From Copromyces sp. CBS 386.78 (lineage: Eukaryota; Ascomycota; Sordariomycetes; Sordariales; Sordariaceae): a stretch of DNA of 64,000 nt. The stretch covers positions 62,001-126,000 of the forward strand of contig MU839141.1 of NCBI GenBank assembly GCA_030685235.1, read 5' to 3'. Position numbers and translations under genes: made by a program. The notes beneath the pieces are model-generated. The model was not told where the DNA came from, ran no database searches, and saw only the letters and a list, made by a program, of their open reading frames with translations. Positions 1 through 10,901 of this stretch are shown here, in pieces; the first letter of the stretch is position 1, and each line of letters begins with the position of its first letter.

Positions 1-143
1 AAAAAGTTCTCGGCCTGGAATACCAAGCCGCTGAAGTTAACCGACGACAGGAACCGCGGTGAAGTGGTTCTGAGTCAACAGTCAGCCAACCATAACATCA
101 ATTTTGAGCCCTCTTCCTCTTCTGTCTGTCTGCTCTCAGCCAG

Positions 144-174
<31 letters not shown>

Positions 175-549
175 GAAGTGAACATTTCCGATCCGCCTCT
201 CGTATTCCTTCCTCGTTGTATTTGAGTCACACTCTTTGCAACCACATTTCGCCAAGTCCATCCAGTTCACTATCGTCCTCAAAAATTCAATCCGTATCGT
301 CGTCATCCCGCCCTCGGCAACTCGCTACCAGGCAATCGTCAGTCACCGAGGTTAAAGTTTTCACATCCATTTTCCTAGCTTTCCTTCGCGGGATCCAATC
401 GCGCGTCATCCACAATCACCAGGCCCTTCCTCGGCCCTCCTTCTCCGCATCCGCTGTCATCGGCCCCCGATCGACCTCCGAATTCTCCCCACATTTCACC
501 CCGCGTCGCCGGTGGAGAAACCCTAGTTACCGCCGGTCCGCCTCCGAAC
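1..549. other. Upstream/5' leader region with poly-T tract
   Basis: No gene is supported here. The stretch holds a run of 29 T at 146-174 and pyrimidine-rich DNA leading to the first start codon at 550. It is probably promoter and 5' UTR of the following gene. Overlapping open frames on both strands have no family features or splice logic. Confidence 0.5.
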
Positions 550-1685
550 ATGAAAGAAGGCACCCCGGCCCCGGTCCCGGTCCAAGGCCCGGTCTCGGCT
601 GCCTCGCCGTTGGATGCCGCCTCCGGACTCAAGACGACGTCACCACACTTACATCTTGCCGGACTAGCGACACAAACACAAAAGACTCGCGCCGCACTCC
701 TTGGTGGTGGTGATTTCGTCGACACGCAACCAACAGCTTCGATATCCAAAGCCGCCGCTGAAGGAATCACTACTACAAGCACAAAATGGAACACCAAGAA
801 CCTCGGCCTACGACTGGGTGCTGACCTCGTCAGTGCTGCTTCGGCAGCTGTGCTTGTTGCGCCTGTTATCTCTATTATTGATCGGTATGTCCTGGCAAAC
901 AGTTCCCTTTCCATCCCCCTCCCACACAGCCCATTTGACTAACTGTATTATCCAACAGCTCAATAATGGAAAACGCCTCCGGCGCCGCTTCCATCGGCAC
1001 CTCCCTCCGGCGCTCCCTACGCTCCCTCCTCGTCTCCCCCCGTGCGACAATCCTCTCCCGCCCCTTCGGCCTCATCTTTCTGTTATATGGCGGCACCTAC
1101 CTAACCGCCAACACCCTCGACACCACCGTCTCCACCATCCAGAACAACCCCGACCCGGCGTACGTAACCTCCGGGTCATCCAAATTCTTCGCCTCGAGTG
1201 CTGCCAACATCGGCTTTTGCATCTACAAAGACCAAGTTTTTGTCCGCCTGTTCGGCCCACCGGGAGCTACACCGAGACCAGTGGGACTACCGAGTTACTT
1301 ACTCTTTGCAGTGAGGGATTGCATGACGATTTTTGCGTCGTTTAACGTCCCGCCTTTGCTGGGACCAGTCCTCACAGAGAAGTTGGGAGCGGGGACACAA
1401 AAATGGATGAGTGGACAGACGATGGCGCAGTTTGCGGCGCCGGCGGTTGTGCAGCTTTTCAGCACGCCGGTGCATCTTTTGGGGTTGGATATGTATAACC
1501 GCCCTGCTGCTGGCGGACCAGGGGGACAAAAGGGTGGGCCGAGTTGGGGAGAGAGGTGGACGCTGGTGAGGAAGAATTGGGCGGTCAGTGTGGCGGCGAG
1601 GATATGTAGGATTGTGCCGGCTTTTGGCGTCGGTGGGGTTGTTAATATGAAGGTGCGGAAGGGGTTGATGGAGAGGTTGAGTTAG
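550..1685 (+). CDS. Conserved fungal membrane protein, probably mitochondrial (unknown function)
   Basis: Two exons, 550-884 and 959-1685, give 353 residues. The 74-nt intron has donor GTATGT and a CTAAC branch site, and the join restores an Arg codon (phase 2). The N-terminal ~95 residues are Pro/Ala/Ser/Thr-rich and could be a targeting segment. Then follow several hydrophobic stretches (near residues 93-110, 145-165, 215-245 and 265-285) separated by basic segments such as SLRRSLRSLL. The layout recalls mitochondrial-carrier-like membrane proteins, but I see no carrier signature and assign no substrate. The spliced reading is smooth and clearly coding. Function is not recognised; mitochondrial location is an inference. 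Confidence 0.75.
885..958 (+). other. Spliceosomal intron of the first gene
   Basis: The donor is GTATGT at 885, a CTAAC branch lies near 939-943, and the acceptor CAG ends at 958. It is 74 nt long, typical of this genome. Confidence 0.75.
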
Positions 1686-2123
1686 AGGAGTGGTGATTTG
1701 AGGATGCATCGATAGAGGGATAGATGGGAGTGTGTGTGTGGCGTTGTTATGTTTGTTGTTCAGAGTATAAAGCTGTGTTAGACCGGTGGCAGGTGTCGGG
1801 ATAGAGGTTAGACTAGGCGTTTTGGAATGTTCTTTGCTGCTTTGATTTCGTGGGTTTTCGGCGTTTATTTTGTATTTGTGGTCATGTTGTTTTAGATAGC
1901 CTGTTTTGGCTGTGTTCTAGATTAGCGGTATAGAGAGAAGGGCAACCCCATGATGGTACACGGAGAGATGACCGAGGATGCAGGCAGATGCTTTCTGCGA
2001 ATGTCCAATGTCAACTTTATCAATTCTCTTGACTGTAAACAGCAAGCAGATCTAACGTATCAACCATTCTGAAATACTAGAAACCCCAAGGGCTGAACGA
2101 CATCGCACCGAGTACTACTCACA
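1686..2123. other. Convergent 3' intergenic region
   Basis: This lies between the stop of the membrane-protein gene (+) and the stop of VPS36 (-). It contains GT/T-rich 3' UTR-like sequence. No coding or RNA feature is seen. Confidence 0.5.
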
Positions 2124-4257
2124 TCACAAAAATCCGCTCTCCTTCAACGCCTTCAGAATCTTCTCATTCGCCTCTTTCGCGGGATCTGGCCTTGTGGCAC
2201 CCTCTCCCGTATCAATAAAGTTCTCCCAGAACTTCAAACCCTCGATGCCCTCCTCGCGACACAGCACGCCACGCTCTTCCGCCATCTCAAGCTCCTCCTC
2301 CGCTACACCTATACTCCAACCGAACCTCTCGGCCGCATCTCTCGCCGTGACACCACGCCCAAACTCGTGCCATTCCCAAGCCACCTCCCGGTCCGGCGGG
2401 AAGTTGTGCAAATCTTGCATCCAAGCCAGCAGCGACCTGATAGTCGTCTCATCCGTCCGGTCACGCCCCTGAACAACCTTCACGCCCGACTTAAACGTAC
2501 GCAGCCGAACAGGCAACCCGAGTTTGTCCCACAAATTGACCGCCTTCTCGAAATCCGCAGGGCTGACCAGCTCCACGCCCCCGCGAAGCCGGTTGAACAT
2601 GGCCCAGAGGTCAACAAGCGAGATGATCCCGCCCGCTTTCCTGAGCACGCCTCGTGCGTCGTCGGTGAGGAACTCGGCTAAGGTACGGGCGAGTTCGGAT
2701 AGGTAGAGAGAATCACCGCCGCCGCCGCTGCCGACAATGTCCTTGGTCGCGATCAGGCCAAGTTGGCTGGCGGACTCGGCGAGCAGCGCGTTTTCGCTGC
2801 CCGAGGAGGCGCCGCCTGCCCCCTTGACTTGACGCGCAAAGGTCTCTGCCAGAGCCACGATTTCCTTGGCGGAGGCCATCAGCGCTTCAAGGTCCTCGAA
2901 TGCGTTGCCGATGACCATCTCGTTGTTCTTGCGCATGGATTGGCCACGCTGTTCGAGGCCGGCGATTCCCGCGATCTTGACGCGTTCGGGCTGGCCTCCA
3001 GCCGAGCCGCTTCCTCCTCCTCCTGCTCCAGCTCCTCCAGCGTGGCCAGATCCTGTTCCTGACCCATTTCCAGAGGTTTTGGGAATCGGAGGTGCGCCCT
3101 GAAGTAGCCATTTACGCTGGGTTATTGATCCTTTGAGCCTCTCGTAAAAGATCTTCTCTCCGCCACCGCGGAAGGAGAGCTTCACGCTTTCTAGGGCCTC
3201 GCTCTTGGGGGTCAGGCTGCTCAGCATGGGGCCTGGAGAGTCTGTCTCCCGTCTTTGTTGCGTGAGTTCAGCAGGTAGGTCGTTGGAGATGAGTGGCCCT
3301 CCGCACATCTCGCATGACATCAACGATGGGTGGTTGAGAAAGGTACATCTTGGACACTGGAAAGATGCGCTGGCGTCGCCTGTCTGGAAGGGCGATGGCG
3401 ATGCTGGTGCCGGTGACTCGGCGCCTTGCTTTGGTCGGACAGGAAGCGGCGTGTAGAGGGCAGGTCCCCCGCCGGGCTGTCGACTCGTTGCATTCGAGAT
3501 GGCCGCCTTGAGGATATGAGTCAAGGTGGGCTTGATACCACAGGCTAAGCAGGGAGGGAGAGGTGTGTGTTCACTCGCTGTCGTCGGGTCGAAATTGGAC
3601 GGCACTGGGTTAGAGAAGCTGCAGATGGTGCATACCCATGTCGCTGAGCTTGCTGGAGGCGTATCAACGGGCGGCGCACGAAAGGGGCTGTCTACACGTT
3701 GCGCCGGTGAAGCGTTTCCATTGCGCGACAGTTGGAGCGATCCTCGCTTGTTGGCCTTGGGCACCAAGGTGATCTTGGGCGAGGACTTGAGGAAACCGGC
3801 CTATATACATCAGAGCGATTTAGTATTTGATCACTCGGCACGTTTCTTGGGAAGGGCGCAATTACGTAAAACTCGTAGCGCTCAATGTCCTTGAGATCCA
3901 AAGCAGCAGAGTACTTTCTGGGCTCCGCCTTGTCGACGTAGCATATTCGGTGCGAGGTCAGGTAAACCTGGCCATTTTGTTGGTTGGGCAGTTTATATTT
4001 GCTGGTAAAGCCATGGCATGTCAGTCAGTCGGGGATTCGTTGAGACATAACCGCACATCCACAAGCCATGGATTGGAGGTATCATGCCAAGAGTAAACAA
4101 AGAGGGACGATGAATGATGACGACGGGAATGGAGAAGTCGGAAATCAGATGCTCACCCCTCGTACAACCCCACATTGTCCTGGACAAAGAGCAGGTCTTC
4201 ATCGGGCAGGTACGACGGCCGCAAGGCAGTGGTGAGGTCGAGATTCTTTAGAAACAT
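2124..4257 (-). CDS. vps36: ESCRT-II subunit VPS36 (vacuolar protein sorting)
   Basis: Three exons on the minus strand, 4257-4157, 4001-3866 and 3800-2124, give 637 residues. The first exon starts MFLKNLDLTTALRPSYLPDE and leads to LLFVQDNVGLYEG, matching the opening of the GLUE domain. The second exon supplies NGQVYLTSHRICYVDKAEP and the third continues AGFLKSSPKITLVPK, so both joins restore the family sequence. Inside the GLUE domain are two NZF-type zinc fingers: WVCTIC...CLAC near residues 132-170 and FQCPRC...CEMC near 225-247, as in yeast Vps36. The C-terminal ~250 residues correspond to the EAP30/winged-helix region. Known role: endosomal ESCRT-II, binding phosphoinositides and ubiquitinated cargo for multivesicular-body sorting. 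The open frame beginning near 3767 alone would miss the first 90 residues. Confidence 0.93.
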
Positions 4258-5023
4258 TCGTCATAGTTCGGGGAAAGCTGTTGTGGCCTTCAGGGAGTCG
4301 GATTGATAAACGAGTGAAAAGAGGACCGACAACTTGGCAGAAGTGGTCACGGTGGTTGCTGAATGATTGTCGACCAGCGACTCGGACTAGATGTCTTGGC
4401 GGCGATGAGATAGCGGCTAGGTATCGCACTTTCCCATCAACTGTAGCGAGGGCAATCTGAGCCTTGCTTCAGCAGGCCTTCAGCTGCTCATCAGAAGTTG
4501 TCCCTCCCGTCTTGCCGGCCTCATGGGGACACCCACGTGGCTGTGATACCGCTGCACTAACACTGACTCCAGATAGCAGACAGCAGGTGGTGATATGTGC
4601 ACCATGCAGTCCGTGCGGTGGCTAGTGATGGCCGGCTGAGATTCCGAATGGAACCTACGCCCGATCAACTTTTGGGCCACTGCCACTTCACACCCTTTCT
4701 TGGAGGTTCAACGAACACTGAAAAGAGAAGACCGCAAAGGTCAAGTTCCCTTTGATCAACCTTGCACGTTTCTTGTCACCGCCCACTCCATTAATTTCAG
4801 CCCATCATTACTATCGGCAACCATCCCCTCGCCACCGTTCACGACTACATACGCCCAGTTCCATAGCTAGTTTGAACCTTGGTTCACACGAGTTGTACGA
4901 GTTGTTGTTTGCCAGCGAGTTCTGTCTAATCTGTTGGCATCGTCTTTTCTTGCTCCCTCGTTGTTTGTTTCGTCTGTGCTTCGATTCTTCCCTCGACAAC
5001 CCGATCGATCCCAGACGAGCAAC
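4258..5023. other. Divergent promoter region between VPS36 and the THP3-like gene
   Basis: About 770 bp separate two divergently transcribed genes. The right half is pyrimidine-rich, as in Neurospora-type leaders. No convincing ORF or RNA is seen. Confidence 0.5.
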
Positions 5024-6773
5024 ATGCAGTGGTCATCCGCTCAACCTCCGCCGCCGGGCACTCAGCCGCCGGCGGCCTATCCGTACTCTGGTATGCTTCT
5101 ACCGTGTGCTCTTTTTTCATCCCATCTCTCCAAACTGCCATGTACTCCTGCCGCCCCGTCCTGAAACTGCCGACGATTGTTGCTGACGTTTGTTCATCTC
5201 TTCTCTCCAGCTGCTACCGCATTCACTCCAGTTCAGGTCCGCCAAACCTTCGGTCAACCTTATTCCGCCGCACCACCCGCTTCCTACCCTCCCCCACCTG
5301 TCTACGGCCCTCTTCCTACACATCCTCTCGCAACACCACTTCACACTAATCCAGCCGCACCCTTGACTGTCGCGTCGCCCTCTACAACACAAGAGCCTGC
5401 GAAGAAAAAGATCGACTGGCCAGAATCTGTTCGCAACTACGTCCAGCGTTCTTTCCAGACTTCCAACCTAGATCCATCGGTCACCCGCGCCGAAATGGAA
5501 GCCAAGCTCAAGGAAACCATCTCGTACGCGAACGACCAGGGCCACATGTACACCGTCAACTGGGAGAAAATGCCCTTGCCGCAAGAGATGATCAAGGAGG
5601 AGCGTGCTAGAGCCAGGGCCCTTCAGCAAACATCTCATTTCTCGGCCCTTTCCATTTCCCCTACCAGTTCCAAGAAGCGCAAGTCTACAGATTTCAGCGA
5701 GGGCGCCGCACCCCCTTGGCGGAACGGACAGAATCGCCTTGAAGACCGCATTACATTCAATGCTGATAAACGCCCAGCGCCAGCCGAGGAAGCCCAGTCG
5801 AAGACCCAAAGTAAGTTCCAGAAGCAGTTGGAGAAACGTCAGAAGCGCTTCGACGGAGGATACAAGTCGGCGTATCGCGAGCCGACTCCTCCTCCCAGCG
5901 ACGGCCCGGTTGTCGGTACATGCGAGACCCTGGAGAAGCGTTATCTCCGTCTGACGGCACCGCCCGTTCCGTCCGTGGTCCGACCAGAGCGTGTTCTGCG
6001 CCAGACGCTCGAGCTGCTCAAGAGAAAGTGGAAAAAGGAGCAAAACTACTCTTACATCTGCGATCAGTTCAAATCCATGCGTCAGGACCTGACAGTCCAG
6101 CGCATCAAGAATGAGTTTACCGTAGAAGTCTACGAAATCCATGCCCGGATTGCCTTGGAGAAGGGGGACCTCGGTGAGTATAATCAGTGTCAGACCCAGC
6201 TCAAGGCTCTCTACAAAATGGGTATCAAGGGGAAGTCGATCGAGTTTAAGGCGTATCGTATCTTGTATTTCATTCATACCGCTAACCGCACGGCGTTGAA
6301 CGACGTCCTGGCGGATCTAACTGCAGCAGAGAAGGAGGAAGAGGCCATAAAGCACGCGCTTGATGTCCGATCCGCATTGGCACTGGGCAACTACCACCGC
6401 TTTTTCCGGCTCTACAACGACACGCCTAACATGGGTGCATATCTTATGGATATGTTCGTTGGCCGTGAACGCCTTGCTGCTCTTTGCAACATCTGTAAGG
6501 CGTACGTACCTTCCATTTCCCTCGTATGCGGTTGGAGTTTTGTTGCTAACTCTGCTTAGGTATAAACCCGATGTGCCACTGCGCTTCGTCACGGAAGAGC
6601 TGTACTTTGAGTCGGATGCGGATGCTGCCCAATTTATCCTCGACTACCAGGGCCGGGATCTACTGGAGGACCGCGACGGAACTGTTGTTTTCCTGACCGG
6701 AAAAGCTAAAGAGCTATTCGAGGGTCCGAGGAAGGCAGCCTTTTCCAGGGTTGACATCAAAGGTCAAATCTAA
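5024..6773 (+). CDS. SAC3/GANP/THP3-domain protein (THP3/LENG8-like)
   Basis: Three exons, 5024-5090, 5211-6501 and 6560-6773, give 523 residues. Exon 1 encodes a Pro/Gln/Ala-rich start (MQWSSAQPPPPG). The motif IDWPESVRNYVQRSF near residue 80 is typical of the THP3/LENG8 branch. Residues ~240-510 form the helical SAC3/PCI region (YLRLTAPP, VRPERVLRQTLELLKRKWK, NYSYICDQFKSMRQDLTVQR). The last join restores NICKAYKPDVPLRFV using donor GTACGT at 6502. In yeast, Thp3 works with Csn12 in transcription elongation and mRNA maturation in the nucleus; transfer to this protein is by family. A Lys/Arg-rich segment (FQKQLEKRQKRF) could act in nuclear import. Confidence 0.88.
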
Positions 6774-8183
6774 CAGCACTGAGTCCTTATTTCCTATCGT
6801 CGCCTCACCCGCCCACATGGTTTCGGAATCTTCAAGACATCAGCACCGACTGTCGACCTGATGCTTCTACTTTATCTCCGCCCACGTAGTTTCCCACCTC
6901 AGTCACTGGGATCTGCACCCTTGCGTCGTCGTGCAGTAGTTTGATATCATTGATAGCACGCCCTTTCTCTACCTTTGTCCCTTTCAGCCCCCACGAAACT
7001 TGCGACCTGAGTCCGTATCAGCAACACCTAATTGGAGTGCGACTGGGCGATGCGGCGATAGAGAATACCGACGGGTAATCTTTCCCCATTTCTTCGTCGT
7101 CAATCAGTTCCGATGTTACTCTCTGAAGAAGCGTAATGTGGAAAGCATTAGAGCGAGCCCACGTCATGTCTTGTGGAAATCTTACATTGACGAACACTAC
7201 TTCTTCCTGCAAGTCGTCTTGCGACCTCGCGATGCGCCTGGTCGTTATTTGCAACGCACTCCAACTTACCTTTTCAGCTAGTGCCGACGTGTCGACTCGG
7301 GGGGTCTCGCATTTTTAGCAAGCATCAGGGTCACACGGAGGTGACCTTCGGCGACGTGGAAGCAGCAGCATTAGTTGCTATGGTGTTGTAGTGGCATCCT
7401 GCTCTCTTTATATACGTGCTCGAAAGCACCCCTTCCTTTTTCGGCTCCTTCACAGCACTCTTTTTGTCAAGGCGTGGGCATCTTTGGGTGGAATTTCGGG
7501 CCAGCAAGTATAGGGTCGTGGCGTCTCTGGGTGTCAAACTGATTGCATCTGTCCCTTGGTTCTTTTTCTTCATCTTAGTATAAGTAACTCAGGTGTTCGG
7601 CGTTGAGGGGAACAGTGTGGAGAGCACCCTATTTACTCTTGCGCCTAACAAAGCCTTGGGCAGGAAGCTTGAATGGGCATGTTTTCAGTTAGCAAAACAA
7701 GAACGTACTTCATTAACACTGCCCAAACATATTGGAAGAGATGATTCTGGTGTGGAAGATTCGACAGATGAATCGCATCTCCGAAGGAGTCAAAGGACAA
7801 GCAGCCGCGCGCTAACAGCATAATCACAAGAAAAGGGTTCTTTGAGCTTCTTTGGTAGTACAAAAAGCACACTTTCCATTTTCGACTTCTTATTGCACTA
7901 CAAATGGTGTTTCACAACCTTTAGCTCCTACCTGTGGCGTTCACCTCGTGGTGGAATCATCAATACAACAAGCCTTGGGCCAAAACCAACCAGTGGCTTG
8001 TGAGGAAAAAGCTGGAAACCCCGGAAACCCCAATGAATACCACGCCTCGTTGCTCACAGGTGCGCCAGCGGGCATCCCGGCCCCTCCCGTGCTTCTCGCG
8101 TTACATCCCGATAGGTCAGAGTTGTACATGTACATATAAAATCCTGCACTAATTATTGAACGGAAATAATTGGAACCATTGCC
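6774..8183. other. Intergenic region without supported gene
   Basis: This starts with the pyrimidine-rich 3' UTR of the THP3-like gene. Several short open frames (60-95 codons) on both strands show no domain, no splice-consistent extension and no coding bias. Nothing else is seen. Confidence 0.45.
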
Positions 8184-8588
8184 ATGGAAGACGTGGCGAT
8201 TGGCGGCATCATTTGGGCGTTCAGTGTCCTTGGCCTTGCAGGTGAGTTGTGTGGGTTGGTGGCCAATGGAAAGGATAGAGTATCGAAGATTCGAAGAGGG
8301 AAGAACGAGAAGAATATGGTCCAGTTGCAAAAAAAACGAAAAGAAAAGAAAAGGCGGACATGGTTGACGCCCAAAGTTGCAAAATCTTCAGAGTTTTGTA
8401 GCATGGTCCTACCAGGCCGTCATAATGGCATGTAAATTCAATGCTCATTGTTTTCTATTAGTCAGTCAGGCGCAGGCGGCGGCGGTTCATCCGAACGCCC
8501 CGAGAGCGAGACGGGAAGCGAGAAGGTCAAAGCGATATCTGATATCGCAATGTCTGCTGCACCAATGAAGGAGACTCGGGCTGTATAG
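8184..8588 (+). CDS. Possible micro-gene: 58-residue protein with one hydrophobic segment
   Basis: Exons 8184-8241 and 8470-8588 join through donor GTGAGT and acceptor CAG. They give a 58-residue product: an N-terminal hydrophobic stretch (VAIGGIIWAFSVLGLAG), a Gly-run, then a hydrophilic tail ending in AMSAAPMKETRAV. The alternative acceptor at 8461 gives an Arg-rich, less protein-like reading. No strong branch site is visible and the 228-nt intron is long for this genome. No family is recognised. It could be a short membrane peptide or chance. Confidence 0.3.
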
Positions 8589-10901
8589 CATCTCATCATG
8601 GTCGTTTTTGACTGTAGGTAAGCCATGACAGGTTCGAGACTTATTCCTAGACATTCAAATGTATAAACGTCATTCCAGTAGCGCTGTCAACCTTACGTTT
8701 CCTGTAACTTGAAGCGTTGTCTGTCTTGGAGGCATTGCATTTGAATTTGTTTCTTCGGATCAGATCTGTCGAGTCCTTCAGCTTCCAAGGCCACCCGGCG
8801 TTATCATAAGGTGTGGACTTTGAGCCACCTTATGACGCATCGTATCAGCTGGTGCACTAACAGCAGGCATATACCTGCCTTTCAGCACCGCATCGACTGT
8901 TTTCGACGATGATTTTCAAGTCTTTGGATGGGGCAGTGACGGAGCGGACTCGAACATGAAGCAATCCTTGAGCTTGTCCAAAGGTCCCGGTCCGATAGCA
9001 TACCTACGGGAGCGCGCGGGCAAGCCAACCAAAGTTCCCGCTATGACAAGCGCGATCACGATGCATACCTTATGCAGTGCTTAGAAGATAAGTACAATAC
9101 GCACACTACCGTACACTAGCAGACTACGCAATACCTATACAATTGATGTAGACCAGGCAATGAGAAAGGCACCAACGGAGAATCAGGTAGCAGCAATCTT
9201 ACCTGATCAATAGCCTCGTTGCGCAAATACACTCTTTGATCAGAACTTTGTAAGACTGGCAAGCTGGTTGGTTCCGGTTGAGATTTGACGTTGGCCGACT
9301 TGTTCCATTTGTCGCAAAGTTCTGGTCGTATCGTGGTGTGGGCACGACCGGAATCTCAAAAGATCGAGAGCGGCCAAGAAAGGCTAGAAAGCCAATTCGG
9401 ACCCACAGTCCCATGGAGGGTGGGTCACCGTTGATGAGAGCCCTGGCACCGCGCTCTCCAATTGCACCAACCGCAGGGCAGCAACTGCGCCAGCCGGAGG
9501 GTTCTCAGGTACCTGCCCGTGCGGCCTCTGCGCTGCTGCAACGCTGCAATTCCCCTCTCGAGTCGAGGTAGCCGTGACAGTCCTGGCCGCCGGCCGTCCG
9601 CTATCTTCTAGATAGAGGCAGCCACCCTTTCATTCTCAGGACGCAGGCATTAACTAGCAGATACTAGCAAGCACTAGCGGAGCAAGCAAGCGCGAGTGGC
9701 TGTTTTTCCAACATTTTCCATTTCCATGCCGTCGGCTACCTAGAGGTAGGCTGGTGACTCGACCTTCATCACACCCGCCCGTCTCCAGCTTTCGAGCCCA
9801 TCTCCGGCCACCACCCTGTCGACTTCCACTCTTGAGAGCACACCCGGACCCGACCCTTGATCACCCTTGCTGCTTCCGCTTCAAGCTTGGCTTGGGGTGC
9901 TCCCTTTTTTTTATGCTACCTATTGCTGCCCGTCCCGAAGCCCAGCAGAACTAGCAGAACTAGCACGCAAGGCACGCAGGCCATATATCCCACCTGATCC
10001 TGATCCTTCCCCGCCACCGCGCACTTCCAGCTTCCATTCCCAGCTGCTTCGCTCGCTTCACTCATCAGTTTTAACCCTCGACAACCCACCTCAACACTGC
10101 GACAGTCACTCAAGCATCCCCGACAACAATCGCAACATTCGACGCAACTCCCGGCGGATTGTCCACCACGAGACATTCCAGAAGCGCTCGCCGGACTGGG
10201 AATTGCAGGTTGGACATTGGGTCTAGGCAGTCGGTATTGCGACTGAACAAAGGAACAAGAAGATTGCCATCAACACCACACACACGCCAGGCGGCCCTGA
10301 TCAGGCTCAGACAAAGACGGAAAGCCAAGATTGAGGCAAACTCGGCCAGACAGCGCCTCTCGAACTTGGATCAGCTATCGACTTTGGAGGGATAGAAGCA
10401 TATTAGGGCGCGACCAGTTTACACGAAACGGTCCCCGAAATTAGCTGGACAACCGCTGCTCCCAAATTACAACGTCTCCCTTACGTTCGCACGGTCGCAA
10501 ACACTAGCAGTGAACGACCCCGTCCGCGAGATTCACTCCCGTCATCGCAGCGCTACTTCCCCGGCGCCCATCCGACCGATACCTACGGCGCATTTGGATC
10601 GTTACACAGATCCTAGCCAGCAGTACCCTCCACGACACACACACACGCAAAACCGCCCAGGACCAACCCCAGAGGAATCCTAGGCAACACCTCTCGCCGT
10701 CCGTCATTTGAGTCGGCGTAACCCCAACCACGATTGCCTGCGCACGCCAACACCAGGACGCCCGCTCCAAAAGATTGTTTGCTGACGCGCCTCACCCCGT
10801 CAGCCGTTTCTGTTTCTCTACCTGTATACCACAGTAGTTTCCGGTTTTGGTTTTTGTGTACACACAGCTTACAAGTCGTCTGAGTATCTCTGTCGGACAA
10901 G
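8589..10901. other. Long intergenic region and probable BEM1 promoter/leader
   Basis: No gene is supported over 2.3 kb. From about 9,750 the plus strand becomes C/T-rich with CA-rich stretches, like a long 5' UTR leading to the BEM1 start codon at 10902. A run of short tandem-like words (ACTAGCA/CTAGCAG) occurs near 9655-9680. Confidence 0.45.

Noticed and set aside
375..914. Minus-strand 179-codon open frame over the first gene
   Set aside because: It overlaps the spliced plus-strand gene, has no family features and is best explained as a shadow of its biased codon use.
2763..3102. Several plus-strand frames inside VPS36
   Set aside because: Antisense shadows of a well-supported gene.
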